From CBDCNP01 sp965222425 (lineage in GTDB: Bacteria > Acidobacteriota > Vicinamibacteria > Marinacidobacterales > DATDRI01): a DNA stretch of 64,000 nucleotides. Every line of letters begins with the position of its first letter. Position 1 is the stretch's first letter. The notes beneath the pieces are model-generated. The model was given only the letters and a program-made list of their open reading frames with translations. It made no database searches and was not told the DNA's origin. Location: NCBI GenBank assembly GCA_965222425.1, contig CBDCTW010000017.1, positions 124,001-188,000 on the forward strand, written 5' to 3'. The translations under genes and the position numbers were made by a program. Positions 29,260 through 38,941 of this stretch are shown piece by piece.

Positions 29260-30697
29260 GAGTCAAGCCCATTCTTAGTTGAAATTTTCCACGGCTCCCG
29301 GTTCGTTTAAGCAAAGTTCTTCCTCGACGTATTTTTTTTCGCGGTCTCGATCTTCAGTTCACGCTTGAGCGCTTCACGCAGCTTTGGAAGGTGTCGGTAG
29401 CCCATCACCTTCCGGAGGCGCGGCTCGATGTCGGTGAGCGCGGTCGCGAGCCAGCGTTGGCGTTGGTTCGAAGTCTTCCAGTGATCGACCTTCGCGCAAC
29501 GTTCCTCGATAAGCGCATTGACGGACTCGATGCAGTTCGTCGTCTTTAGTGAGTGACCGAGCACCCCGTACACGCCAAGACGATGCAAGGTCAGGGTCTC
29601 CTCCAGCCCCTCTTCGAGGCTAGAGGCCGCAGACTGATTCCTCTCTTCCAGCTCGCGGTGGAGTTGCTCGAGGGCCTCAAGCGCCTCCTTGTGCGTCGGC
29701 CGGCCGTACGCGCGCTGCAGCCGCTTGCGCCACAACGACTGCTCGCTCTTGGACAAATAGCTCACGACATTCTCTCGTTTGTGCCACTGGCAACGGCCCA
29801 CGACGACCCGTCTGCGAAAGGCCTTGGTCACGGCTCCTCGCAGCCCCTTGCTGCCGTCGATGACCACCAGCAGCCCTTCAGAGATATCGAGACCCCGCTC
29901 GACCAATGAACGCAGGAACGGCCTAAGAACACGCTCGTTCTCAGTGTCTGTCTCCACGAAGCCGAGGAAGCGTTTGTCCCCGGATAACGTGATGCCGAGA
30001 GCCACCACCATCGTCGCGTCGGCGAACGTCTTGCCGTCCAGGACCATCGCCACCACGTCCTCACCCGAGAGATCACGCTCCTGCATCTCACGCAGATTCG
30101 CTGCGCTTGCTTCGACGAAGCCGCGCGACACCGACGAACTCGACAGACCGATCGCGCCCGGGACCAATTCCGCCGCCGACTCATAGTTCCGGCACGAGAT
30201 CCCGTACAGCACTCTTCGTAGAAGCAACTCGTCCACCTCTCCGCGGTGACTCAGACTCTCGTACGAGCTCAACGGGATCTCTCCGTCGCGGCCGCGAACA
30301 CGGGGAACGCGGATCGGAACTCGCTGACCCGCGAGTTTCACCGTGCCCGGATTCGTCCCGTGACGTCGTCCCTGCACCGTCTCCGATTTCCGAACGTATC
30401 GCTCTCCCGCAAGCTCACTGACCTCGGCGTCCAGCAACTCGTGAACATGCATCAGGCCGAGAGGCACCAGTGCGCGGATCATCTCGACCTTCGAGTCCAC
30501 CTCGAGCTCCCCGTATCCCTCTTGCTCCATGACCTCTACTTCACCTAGACGACGCGTCTTCTTGCGTTCCTTGACCCTTCGTAGCAGACTTCCCATATCG
30601 GCTCCTTTCTTGAGCGGCTTGATTTCGCTTTTGACAACGTCATCAAACCACCCGAGAGGGAGCCGTTTCAAATTTCAACTAAGAGTGGCACACATTC
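29260..30697 (-). mobile_element. Second IS256-family element (distinct type), with 9-bp target duplication
   Basis: The 1438-bp element is flanked by CTCTTTTAC at 29251-29259 and 30698-30706, a perfect 9-bp target duplication. The inner ends share TCTTAGTTGAAATTT in inverted orientation as part of imperfect terminal repeats. It carries one transposase gene and differs from the IS256 copies A-D in its ends and protein. The intact duplication marks it as the most recent event at this nested site. Confidence 0.95.
29307..30671 (-). CDS. IS256-family (Mutator-type) transposase
   Basis: Length is 454 residues from 30671; ATG at 30596 (MGSLLRRVKE) is an alternative start. The DDE residues are D212 (VLDGKTF), D272 (VIDGSKG) and E382 (TNCIESVN), with the CxxH-type CQWHKRE at 294-300. 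The full-length catalytic domain suggests a functional enzyme. It shares the family fold with the 431-residue transposase of copies B and D but is clearly divergent in sequence. Confidence 0.94.
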   Translation of the reverse strand: MKRLPLGWFDDVVKSEIKPLKKGADMGSLLRRVKERKKTRRLGEVEVMEQEGYGELEVDSKVEMIRALVPLGLMHVHELLDAEVSELAGERYVRKSETVQGRRHGTNPGTVKLAGQRVPIRVPRVRGRDGEIPLSSYESLSHRGEVDELLLRRVLYGISCRNYESAAELVPGAIGLSSSSVSRGFVEASAANLREMQERDLSGEDVVAMVLDGKTFADATMVVALGITLSGDKRFLGFVETDTENERVLRPFLRSLVERGLDISEGLLVVIDGSKGLRGAVTKAFRRRVVVGRCQWHKRENVVSYLSKSEQSLWRKRLQRAYGRPTHKEALEALEQLHRELEERNQSAASSLEEGLEETLTLHRLGVYGVLGHSLKTTNCIESVNALIEERCAKVDHWKTSNQRQRWLATALTDIEPRLRKVMGYRHLPKLREALKRELKIETAKKNTSRKNFA

Positions 30698-30748
30698 CTC
30701 TTTTACCTCCGGTGAATACCTGCTTCGTCTTGTCATGACTCCATCCTC

Positions 30749-32113
30749 TCAAGAGTTGGAGTCTCCGGGAAACCCGGGGCGGTTCACCTCAGCGATAACG
30801 TGTATATCTGGTTGCTGGGCGATCCACCTATAGACTTGCGGAATGTCAGGTCCCGAAGGTCTCGGCTCCAGATTCAACGGAACCGAGAGGTGCTCGATAA
30901 ACAGAAAGGCTCCCAAGAGTAGCGTCGCTCCACGACCAGCGATTGCACGGACGCGGGTGAGGCCAAAAGTGACGAGTGGGGCCAAGCCTAGAACCAACAC
31001 AAGGGAGAACCGCTCTGGATATCTGACGCTCTTGAAGCCCGGTACCCAGTGGTAGAAGAGAGCGTAGGGGCCCGGGAAAATTCGCCGGCTACCAAGATAG
31101 AGCTCCGGACCGAGACTCAGCAAGAAGCCCGCAACGCAGAAAAACGTTAGGAGTGCTCGGTATGAAGCCTCGCGATCTTTGGGCCCGACACGGTTCGTCA
31201 AGAGCCCCAGCGCTCCGAGAGCCATCACAGTAAAGCCGAGAAAATGGGCCGCATTCTCGTTAGGCTTGGCCGTGCCCAGTGCTTCGGCGTACAGAAGGTT
31301 ACCTGGGAGTACGTCCAAATAACGATCCACCGGAACTGCGGCTGGTAGGACACGCTGGAGGGCAAAGGCCTGGGAATTGCGGACATAGGGGACGGCAAAG
31401 ACTGCTGTTAGTAGCAGGGCTCCGCCCAGACTCGCACCAAGCGGAAGGAGCTTGTGCCAACCAATGGAGTGACGCCACTTCATAAACAGGACAGCGGGGA
31501 GCGTCACGAAGGGAAGATACAGAGCCCAGTACATGCAGCTAAGGCTTTGAAGTGTGTAGGCTAGGCCAGCTGCGAGGGCGCTCTTCACCCCCGGCTGGCG
31601 AAAAAACCGCATCAAGGCGAGTATCACGAACGGAAACCACTGGTTTGAGAGGATCTGAAGGCGGATCAACTCGTTGATGTTCCATGTGTGGAAGGCGTAG
31701 AACAGCCCGGCAGCGAAGGACGAAATGGGATCCGCCCCAAGCTCGCGGCAAAGGAGGTACATGCCTAGTCCCGCCAGGGCCAGAGAGAGCAGGGCAACGG
31801 CGTTGTAAGCGAGCACCGGGTTCCCAGTGGCTGCGATCAGGGGGGCCGCGAGCAGCGACGGCACGAAGAGGTGCTCCGAGAACGCAAGGCTTCGGGAGTA
31901 CGGGTGGAAGGCGTTTCCGTCGAAGAGCGCCCACGGGTCTTGCTTGAGCTGATGATTGACCCAGGCGATCGCCCAGATATTGAGTGGTGGCGTTCCCAGG
32001 CCAAAGACATGATCGGCGGCATGAAATGCCAGGGGGTAGGTGGCGACCACCGCCAGAAAAAGGTAAAGAGCGCCAAGCCCCACCGTCCGCAGCAGCGTTC
32101 TCCTCAAGCTCAC
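30749..32113 (-). pseudogene. Large membrane protein, C-terminus removed by IS3 copy 2
   Basis: A 454-residue frame whose last 11 or so codons come from the IS3 terminal repeat; native sequence stops at 30787 after PDIHVIAEV. It is a paralogue of the 577-residue protein at 6800-8533: both have a TxPL first loop, an AxSEHLF segment, a GMYLLxxEL helix, NQWFPFV or YQWFPFV, and PQVYRWIAQQ or PPVYQWLATQ near the end of the shared part. About 120 C-terminal periplasmic residues are lost. The 5' end looks normal and faces the sulfatase-like gene across a divergent 339-bp gap. Confidence 0.75.
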
Positions 32114-32452
32114 CTTTCTTCGTCGGCCTCGCTAACGAAAATAGCATCTTAGCGGTGACGGCTAGGAAGCACTATTCCACCGCAGTCAGGGAGAGTGCAG
32201 CAGAGCCTCAGGAAGACGCCAGAGGATCACCAAGTCCGGTTTCACGACTTGCCTCGGAGGCGTTTCTCAAATTATCCTGCGGCCGGGGAAAATGCTACGA
32301 ACCGAGCGCCTTGTGGACCGCTTGGCGCGGCCTAGGGTGCTTCTGCGTAGAATGACTAAGAAGCTCGGTGACCTTGCCGCATCCATCTTACCGTGCCGTT
32401 ACGGCAAAGCGAAGTCGGGCGTTCGGGGTCTTGCGTTATACTCGCTCGTCGA
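32114..32452. promoter_or_regulatory. Divergent intergenic region (339 bp)
   Basis: It separates two divergently transcribed genes and should hold both promoters. A TATACT hexamer at 32437-32442, eleven bases before the plus-strand ATG, could be a -10 box, but no convincing -35 is spaced from it. No hairpin, tRNA or small gene is apparent. Confidence 0.3.
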
Positions 32453-34365
32453 ATGATGAGAGATCTAGTCTCCATCCGGTGGGTTGTTTGTGCCGCGGCC
32501 ATAGCGCTCGTGTATGGGAGCGGCTGCGAGGAGCGCGCTCCGGCGAGACCATCGCGCTATTTTCTCGTGGACCACGCGGAAGACGTGGGGCGGGAGCTGC
32601 CACGGCGTAAAGGCACGCAGCTGTCCACGTCGATCACCATGGCCGACGAGACGCGCCGGAGCCTAGTACCACCGATACCTTCCCGCCTCGCATTCGATGT
32701 CGAGGTGCCGGTCGATCCAGTGCTGCGATTTGCCATCGGCGTCTTCCCGTTCGACGAGCCGGATCTGGCGGCGGCCGTGGAATTCAATCTGTACCTCGAC
32801 GCGGGTAACGGGGAGGAGGAAGTTTTCGCAGGAGCAGTGCGAGCTAGGCCCAATCTTTGGTTCGATCGCGAAGTGGATCTATCGCGATGGCAGGGTGCGC
32901 AGGTACGTTTGATCTTCGAAACGAAGCAAAAGGGGGAAACCGTCGAGGCTTCGGGAGACCGTCGAGTTCTTGCTCTTTGGGGCAATCCGGTTCTATCCAG
33001 TCGGAGCGTCCGAACGTCATCCTGATATCCATCGATTGCCTGCGCTCCGATCATCTCGGGACCTACGGCTACTCCCGGAATACGACGCCAAGCATCGATG
33101 TGTTTGCCGAGGACGGCGTGGTTTTCGAGACCGCGGTAAGCACCTCGTCGTGGACGCTCCCCACCCACATGTCGATGCTTACCGGTCTCCCTCCCTCGAT
33201 CCACGGGGCCACCAAGACGCGCATGCTCCATGAATCGGTTCCTTACCTGCCTGTTTTGTTGGCGGAGTCCGGCTACCGGGTGGACGCGTTGGTTTCGGTA
33301 CCGACGCTCTCTCAAGAGTATGGGTTCGATCGGGGATTCCACAGTTACCGGTTCTATTTCAATCCCGGGGCATCGCATACCGTGGATGCGGCGATCGATC
33401 TCTTGGGAAAGGGAGACTGGCAAAGCCACTTTCTCTTCTTGCATCTCATCGACGTCCACTGGCCCTACGCTCTCCCGAAAGAGTTTCGAGAACGATTCGG
33501 CGAACGGCCTCCCGACATCTCGGACTTGTTGAAACAGATCCGGAAATGCGTACCGCCGAGCGGTCAAGCGGAAATCGATCATGCGGTGAACCTCTACGAT
33601 GGTGCGATTGCGTACGTGGATCGTGAATTGGGGCGCTTCCTCGACCACGTCAAGGCGGAGGGATTGTACGACTCCGCCCTGATCATCCTCACCGCCGACC
33701 ACGGAGAGGCCTTCTACGAACATGGTTATTGGAAACATACCCAGACCCTCTACGAGGAGATGGTTCGCGTGCCGCTCATCGTCAAATGGCCGGTGGAATC
33801 GCCCACCGGCAGAGTGCACAATCTGGTCAACCAGGTGGATATTTTCCCGACCGTGCTGGGGGCGGTCGGACTGGAGTCAGAGACGACGTGGGCGAGGGAT
33901 CTGAGGCGATACGTGGACGGGCTCGATACGAAGCGTTCGGTCGTGAGTGAAGTCTCGTGGAAGGCACTTGAAACCAGGCCGGCCTTGTTCAAGGTGGCGT
34001 TCCGAAACGAGCAATTCAAATACGTTGCGACCCTTGAAGGACCGGCGCTCGAAGAACTGGACGTCGACGGAATACGCGACGAGGAGCTCTACGATCTACG
34101 GAGCGATCCCGGGGAAACGGTCAACCTCGTGCCCGGTTCGGTTGGGGAGCCCTCAACCCGCCCGCAGGCGCGAAGTAGCCGGAGGGCGACCCGCGGGGGT
34201 GGGGTCCCCGCGGCACTGATGGAAGACCTCCGCTCGTTTCGAAAAGATCTTCAGGCGTATTTGGCGGAAGCGAGGCTACTGCGATCCACGAGGCGCGGGC
34301 AGGAGGTCGTCGTGGACAAGCTTCTGCGGGAAAGGTTGGAGACACTCGGGTACGTCGACAACTAG
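32453..34365 (+). pseudogene. Sulfatase-like lipoprotein (Thr nucleophile), one frameshift
   Basis: The ATG at 32453 begins a lipoprotein signal with lipobox YGSGC. Residues 60-180 form a beta-sandwich-like domain (VDLSRWQGAQVRLIFE). The frame breaks near 33000, between LWGNPVLS and ERPNVILISIDCLR. The second frame continues with a complete alkaline-phosphatase-superfamily core: SIDCLRSDHLGTYGY, nucleophile region SWTLPTHMS, and TADHGEAFYEHGYWKH. The tail ends LETLGYVDN. Thr replaces the Cys that sulfatases convert to formylglycine, so phosphoester or phosphoglycan transfer or hydrolysis is as likely as sulfatase activity. It converges on a paralogue at 34463. Confidence 0.78.
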
Positions 34366-34462
34366 ACTAGAGGGTCGAGCGGTTTGACTCCAGACGAACC
34401 TAAAGTCAAGACGCGCTGCAGCTCGGCCGCGGTCTCAGCGTCCGGGCATTCTGGAGAGCGGC

Positions 34463-36321
34463 TTAATTAATGTAGCCCAGGCTCCGGAGGCGCTCCTTAG
34501 TCGTCTCGTCTTCGACGATATCCTCGGTCCGGCGACTGGCGCGTCTTTTGCGCGCTTGGCCGAGGTAGTGGGCCAGCTCACGGCGAAAGGCCTCGATGTC
34601 CGAGCTCGACTCCGCGGCGAGGTTGTTCCGTTCCATTGGATCCTCGGTCAAGTTGTAAAGCTCCTCCCTTCGAACGTTGCTTTCCTCGGGTTCTCTTCCT
34701 GGAGGGCCGGCTATGGTGACGAGGTATTTCAATTTCTCGGTGCGGATCGCGACCTTCCTCGACCACTCCGATGGGGCCCCTCCAGGCGCTCTCGCTGACG
34801 ACGCTGCGCCTTTTTCTGGACGCTTTCGTCTCGTTCACGAACTCGATGAGGTCGATTCCATCGGAGGGAGGTGGCTCGATCCCGGCGGCATTCAAAACCG
34901 TGGGGAAGATGTCGACCTGGCTGACTTGAGCGCCGACTCGACCCTTGGGAGACGGTCCCGGCCACTTTACGATCAGAGGAATACGTACGAGCTCTTCGTA
35001 AAGTGTTCTGCTGTGCTGCCAATGCCCGTGGTCGAAGAAAGCTTCACCGTGATCCGCGGTCAAGATAATGAGGGAACGGTCGTAGGTCCCGCTCGCTTTC
35101 AGGGCCTCCATGAGTCGACCCACCGCCTCGTCGGCAGATGCGATCTCCGCATCGTAGAGAGCGACCACGCGTTCCGTCTCCTCGGCGGTGCTCGGAGGCT
35201 CGTTGTCGACGACCTTGCGGAGTAGAGTCTCGAGATCGGACGGGCGCGGACCGAGGCGATCGATGAGCTCCTCGGAAGGCTCGTAGGGCCAGTGCGCGTC
35301 GATGAAGTGAACGAATAGGAATTGGTTTCGTTCCGCACTGCGATGCAGAAGCTCGATGGCCTGTTCCACAGTCTTCTCGGCGTCAGCACGGTGATCCAAC
35401 CGATAAAGATCAAATCCTCTTTCGAAGCCGTACGTTTGTGAAAGATAAGCGCCGGTAACCACCGCGTCGGTTTGATAACCTGCCTTCGAGAGCATCTGTG
35501 GGGTGTAAGGGATGGACGAAGGGAGCTTCGCCCACTTGCTGCCGTCGTGACGGGAAGGAAAAAGTCCGGAGAAGATTGATAAGTGTGCGGGAAGGGTCAT
35601 TGGAGCGGTCGCTACCGCAGTCTCGAACAACACCGCGTCCTCGGCGAACGCGTCGATGTGAGGCGTCGTATCACGGTCGTAGCCGTAGGCCCCCACATGA
35701 TCGGCACGGAGACAATCGATGGAGATTAGCAGGACGCTCGGCCTCTCTTCGCAACAACCGGCGCCGCTCAAGATCGGGCTGCCCCAGAGCGGAACGAGGG
35801 TGTCGGTAACAGCACCCGCGGAGTCCGCGGACCGAACCCGGGTCTGGAACATGAGGTATAGCTTTTGTCCCACCCATCGGCTCAGGTCGACTTCTCGAGC
35901 GAGCCAACGGTTTCGCTCCGGTCGTTTGACGGTTTCGGAAAAAACGACTGCGGGACCGGAGCCGGTATCGGTGAGGATTCGGAATTGAACGGGAGACCAA
36001 TGCTCGTTATCGAGGGTCGCCACTGCGATGGACAACTGCATTTTGGGCTCGGCTGGAACCTCGACTGCAAAACCGAGCTCGGAGGGCAAAGTCGTAGCGA
36101 AGGCGCGCCGCGTCTCATCTCCAAGGGTGACCGACGCCGCGCTGTTGGGGTCCGCCTTCAGCGTTCCGAGCTGCGGCCGAGTGAACGTGGTCTCTAGGCT
36201 CGGGAGCTCGGCGGCAAAGAACTGGGGTCGGCTCGTGCTGGGTGCGGGACCGCAGGGCGCAGTAAAGAATGCCTAGGATCGAGATCCCCGCGAGCCCCGA
36301 GACAAGCCGCACGATATGCAT
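34463..36321 (-). pseudogene. Sulfatase-like lipoprotein paralogue, two frameshifts
   Basis: The start ATG at 36321 opens a hydrophobic signal. The frame changes near 36275; after it comes SRPQFFAAELPSLETT and the N-terminal beta-sandwich-like domain (VDLSRWVGQKLYLMFQ). The central core is one open stretch: SIDCLRADHVGAYGYDRDTTP, nucleophile region APMTLPAHLS, and TADHGEAFFDHGHWQH. A second break in the GGGGCCCC run near 34778 joins SESAWRG to the tail (TEKLKYLVTIAGPPG, EELYNLTEDP, LRSLGYIN). Thr sits in place of the sulfatase Cys. The domain order matches the convergent gene at 32453. Confidence 0.78.
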
Positions 36322-36329
36322 GGAACACC

Positions 36330-37199
36330 TCACCGTTGGGAGTTGATCGGCTTGGCGTCTCGATACTCGTAGACGCCTCTGCCAACCTTACGGCCGAGGC
36401 GACCGGCCTTGACGTACTGAACCAAAAGGGGGGCGGGGCGATATTTTTCTCCCAGCCGTTCGTGAAGGTAGCTTAGGACGCCGAGTCGGACATCGAGGCC
36501 GACCAGGTCCACCATCTCGAATGGACCCATCGGATGGTTGAGTCCGAGCTTGAGTGCTTTATCGATGTCCTCCGCACTGGCCACGCCCTCTTCCAACATA
36601 TAGAACGCTTCGTTGCCGATCAGGGCGTTGATGCGGCTGGTCACAAAACCCGGTGACTCACGGATGTCGACCGTTTCCTTTCCCATCTTGTGAGCGACGT
36701 CCTCGACGACCCGAAAGGCCCTCTCTCCCGTTTCGAGGCCGCGGATGATTTCCACGAGCTTCATTTTGGGCACCGGGTTGAAGAAGTGCATTCCGACGAC
36801 CCGCGAGGGATCGTTTGTTGCGGCGGCGATCTCGGTAATGCTGAGCGAGGAGCTATTCGTCGCCAGGACGGTTTCCGCCGAAGTGCTCTGGTCGAGTCGT
36901 CCGAATATCTTGCACTTGAGTGCGATGTCTTCCGGAACCGCCTCGATCACCAATCCCGCGCCCTCCACTGCAGCGGTCAAGTCTTGCTCCAGCTTGAGCC
37001 GCCCTAGGGCAGCCTTCTTGCCTTCGGCTTGGATCTTGCCTCGCTCGACCCCGGCGTCCAGGAATCCGGTGATGGTACGGAGCGCCCGATCGAGAAATTC
37101 ATTCGAGATATCGTTGATGACGGTGTCGAAGCCGGCGATCGCGGAGGCGTAGGCGATGCCGCTTCCCATGGCTCCCGTACCCACAATGGTGACAATCAT
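36330..37199 (-). CDS. 3-hydroxyacyl-CoA dehydrogenase (3-hydroxybutyryl-CoA type)
   Basis: Length is 289 residues, typical of the short single-domain enzymes (Hbd/PaaH). The Rossmann motif GTGAMGSG is at residues 7-14. Catalytic H138 and E150 lie in GMHFFNPVPKMKLVE, with S117 in NSSSLS. It oxidises L-3-hydroxyacyl-CoA with NAD+ or runs in reverse. The start overlaps the stop of the transporter gene as ATGA. Together with the CoA-transferase pair at 42-44 kb it suggests short-chain acyl-CoA or ketone metabolism. Confidence 0.92.
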   Translation of the reverse strand: MIVTIVGTGAMGSGIAYASAIAGFDTVINDISNEFLDRALRTITGFLDAGVERGKIQAEGKKAALGRLKLEQDLTAAVEGAGLVIEAVPEDIALKCKIFGRLDQSTSAETVLATNSSSLSITEIAAATNDPSRVVGMHFFNPVPKMKLVEIIRGLETGERAFRVVEDVAHKMGKETVDIRESPGFVTSRINALIGNEAFYMLEEGVASAEDIDKALKLGLNHPMGPFEMVDLVGLDVRLGVLSYLHERLGEKYRPAPLLVQYVKAGRLGRKVGRGVYEYRDAKPINSQR

Positions 37200-38689
37200 G
37201 GCCCCTGTTTCTCTTTTCTGTCAGGCCTGTCAGGCTCCTCCGGTGGACGGTCATTATATCTCTCCAGGTTATCCTGCTGATCGGCGAGCTCTTGGGGTGA
37301 GCCGCGGGGAAAGGCAAGGGAGATGAAGAAGGCGAGGGAGGCAATCGCGACACCGGTGACGAAGACTCCTTGCAACGAATCACCCAGCGCGCCGCGCAGC
37401 CAGAGAGTTGCTTCCGGAGACAACGCTTGGCGGGTCGCTTCGTTGACGATGGAGTCGGGGTGGGCCGCAAGGTCGACTAGCGTGGGGTCGTTGGTGCCTT
37501 CGAGGTTGGCGTTCATCCGATAACTCATGACCGATCCCATGATGGCCACGCCGATCGCGCCACCGATGGTGCGAAAGAAGAGCTGGGCGGATGTCGCGAT
37601 CCCGAGAAGGGATCGTGGAACGGTATTTTGGACTGCGAGCATTATCGTTACCATCGAGAGCCCCATGCCGACTCCAAGCACCGCCATCGACGGCAAGAGT
37701 TCCACGTAGGTGCTGTCGGTTCCGAGCTGTGCCAGCCAGAGAAAACCAGCGACGAACGAAGCCATTCCGGTGATGATGAGGGGACGGTAACCGAGTCGAA
37801 GGATGAGGGGGCCGGCAATGGTGGACAGGACGACCCAGGCGAGCATGAGAGGGGACAGAGCCAAGCCCGCGCGCGTTGCCGAACCGAACATGACTCCTTG
37901 CACGAACAGGGGAATGAACGAGACGACGGCGAAGAACCCCATGCCGGCGAGAAGCCCGACCCCGGAGCTGACGCGAAAAACTTTGTTCCGGAACAAGGAG
38001 ATCGGTAGCACCGGTTCTTTCGCTTGCCGCTCGCACCTCAAGAAGACAAAGAACAACCCTACCGAGACGGTGAGGAGTACCAGCAGGTCGGTCTCGAACA
38101 TAGAGCCGCGCTTTCCCGCCTGGATGAGCGCGAGCAGTAATGAAGTTACCGATGCGGAGAGCAGGCCCACTCCTCGGTAGTCGATAGAGTGGGTGGAACG
38201 GAGATGAGGCGGCTCGGTCAGGTTGGCTCCGATGAGAGCTGAGGCGGCGATTCCGAACGGAATGTTGAGATAGAAAACCCAGCGCCACGACAGCAGGTCG
38301 GTGATGATCCCGCCCCCCAGCGGGCCGGCGATACTCGCGACCCCCCAAACTCCACTGAAAAGCCCCTGCATCTTCGCGCGCTGCTGCAACGAGTAGATCT
38401 CACCGACGATGGTGAATCCGATCGGGAAGACACCTCCGCCCCCCAGCCCCTGAACCGCCCTGGCGAAGATGAGAAACGTCATCGACCGAGCTTGCCCGCA
38501 GAGAGCGGAACCCAAGATGAACAGTCCGATACTGACGAGATACGTGTTTCTGCGGCCATGCACGTCCGAAAGTTTTCCCCAGATCGGTACGCTAACCGTG
38601 AACGTGAGAAGGTAGACCGAGAAGACCCAGCTATAGATGTCCAAACCGCCCAAACTCGATACCACCGTGGGCATGGCGGTAGCGACCAC
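37196..38689 (-). CDS. DHA2-family MFS exporter (EmrB/QacA type), start unclear
   Basis: Length is 497 residues from a GTG at 38689, with 13 or so helices. Motif A-like GKLSDVHGRRN follows the second helix, and GGGGVFPIG and GPLGGGIITDLLSWRWVFYLN (motif C region) are present. Proton-driven export of drugs or lipophilic compounds is the family role. The GTG start cuts the first helix: the upstream codons in frame (IGIILGLFLAAIEQTVVATAMP) are clearly the rest of it. That frame has no ATG or GTG, while an ATG at 38823 lies one frame away, so a one-base indel near 38760 is likely. The C-terminal tail contains a CCTGTCAGG direct repeat. Confidence 0.83.
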   Translation of the reverse strand: MVATAMPTVVSSLGGLDIYSWVFSVYLLTFTVSVPIWGKLSDVHGRRNTYLVSIGLFILGSALCGQARSMTFLIFARAVQGLGGGGVFPIGFTIVGEIYSLQQRAKMQGLFSGVWGVASIAGPLGGGIITDLLSWRWVFYLNIPFGIAASALIGANLTEPPHLRSTHSIDYRGVGLLSASVTSLLLALIQAGKRGSMFETDLLVLLTVSVGLFFVFLRCERQAKEPVLPISLFRNKVFRVSSGVGLLAGMGFFAVVSFIPLFVQGVMFGSATRAGLALSPLMLAWVVLSTIAGPLILRLGYRPLIITGMASFVAGFLWLAQLGTDSTYVELLPSMAVLGVGMGLSMVTIMLAVQNTVPRSLLGIATSAQLFFRTIGGAIGVAIMGSVMSYRMNANLEGTNDPTLVDLAAHPDSIVNEATRQALSPEATLWLRGALGDSLQGVFVTGVAIASLAFFISLAFPRGSPQELADQQDNLERYNDRPPEEPDRPDRKEKQGP

Positions 38690-38941
38690 CGTCTGCTCGA
38701 TGGCGGCGAGAAAGAGCCCCAGGATAATGCCGATTGTGACGGCCGTGCGCTGGCGAACGGGCAGGGGATTGCCGGCTTCGAGTCTCGACGAGACCGGGCC
38801 TCTTGGATTTTTTCGGTTCCCATTACTCGTCTTCGAGGGCCACGGTTAGGGGTTTGCTATCGGACGGACGTATGAACTGAACGCGAAGACCGCGGCGAGT
38901 GTCGTCGATGCCCCCGGAAGGGATGAACGATGGGCATCCCC

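Larger units (their letters stand above)
28969..30736 (-). pseudogene. IS3 OrfA, interrupted by a nested insertion
   Basis: The first codons (ATG at 30736, TRRSRYSPEVKE) lie at 30698-30736, and the rest (RMVFDQQAQ onward) lie at 28969-29259. They are separated by the 1438-bp IS256-like element and share the duplicated 9-mer CTCTTTTAC. Removing the insert and one 9-mer restores a protein matching copy 1, apart from Glu-Pro for Glu-Leu in the coiled coil. Confidence 0.92.
28025..30786 (-). mobile_element. IS3-family element copy 2, split by a nested IS256-like element
   Basis: The same 27-bp terminal repeats as copy 1 lie at 28025 and 30786. Subtracting the nested element and one target repeat leaves exactly 1315 bp, the length of copy 1. 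The left flank is IS256 copy C and the right flank is a truncated membrane-protein gene; no target duplication matches. The nested insertion at 29260 splits orfA, so this copy cannot make its own OrfA. Confidence 0.93.
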
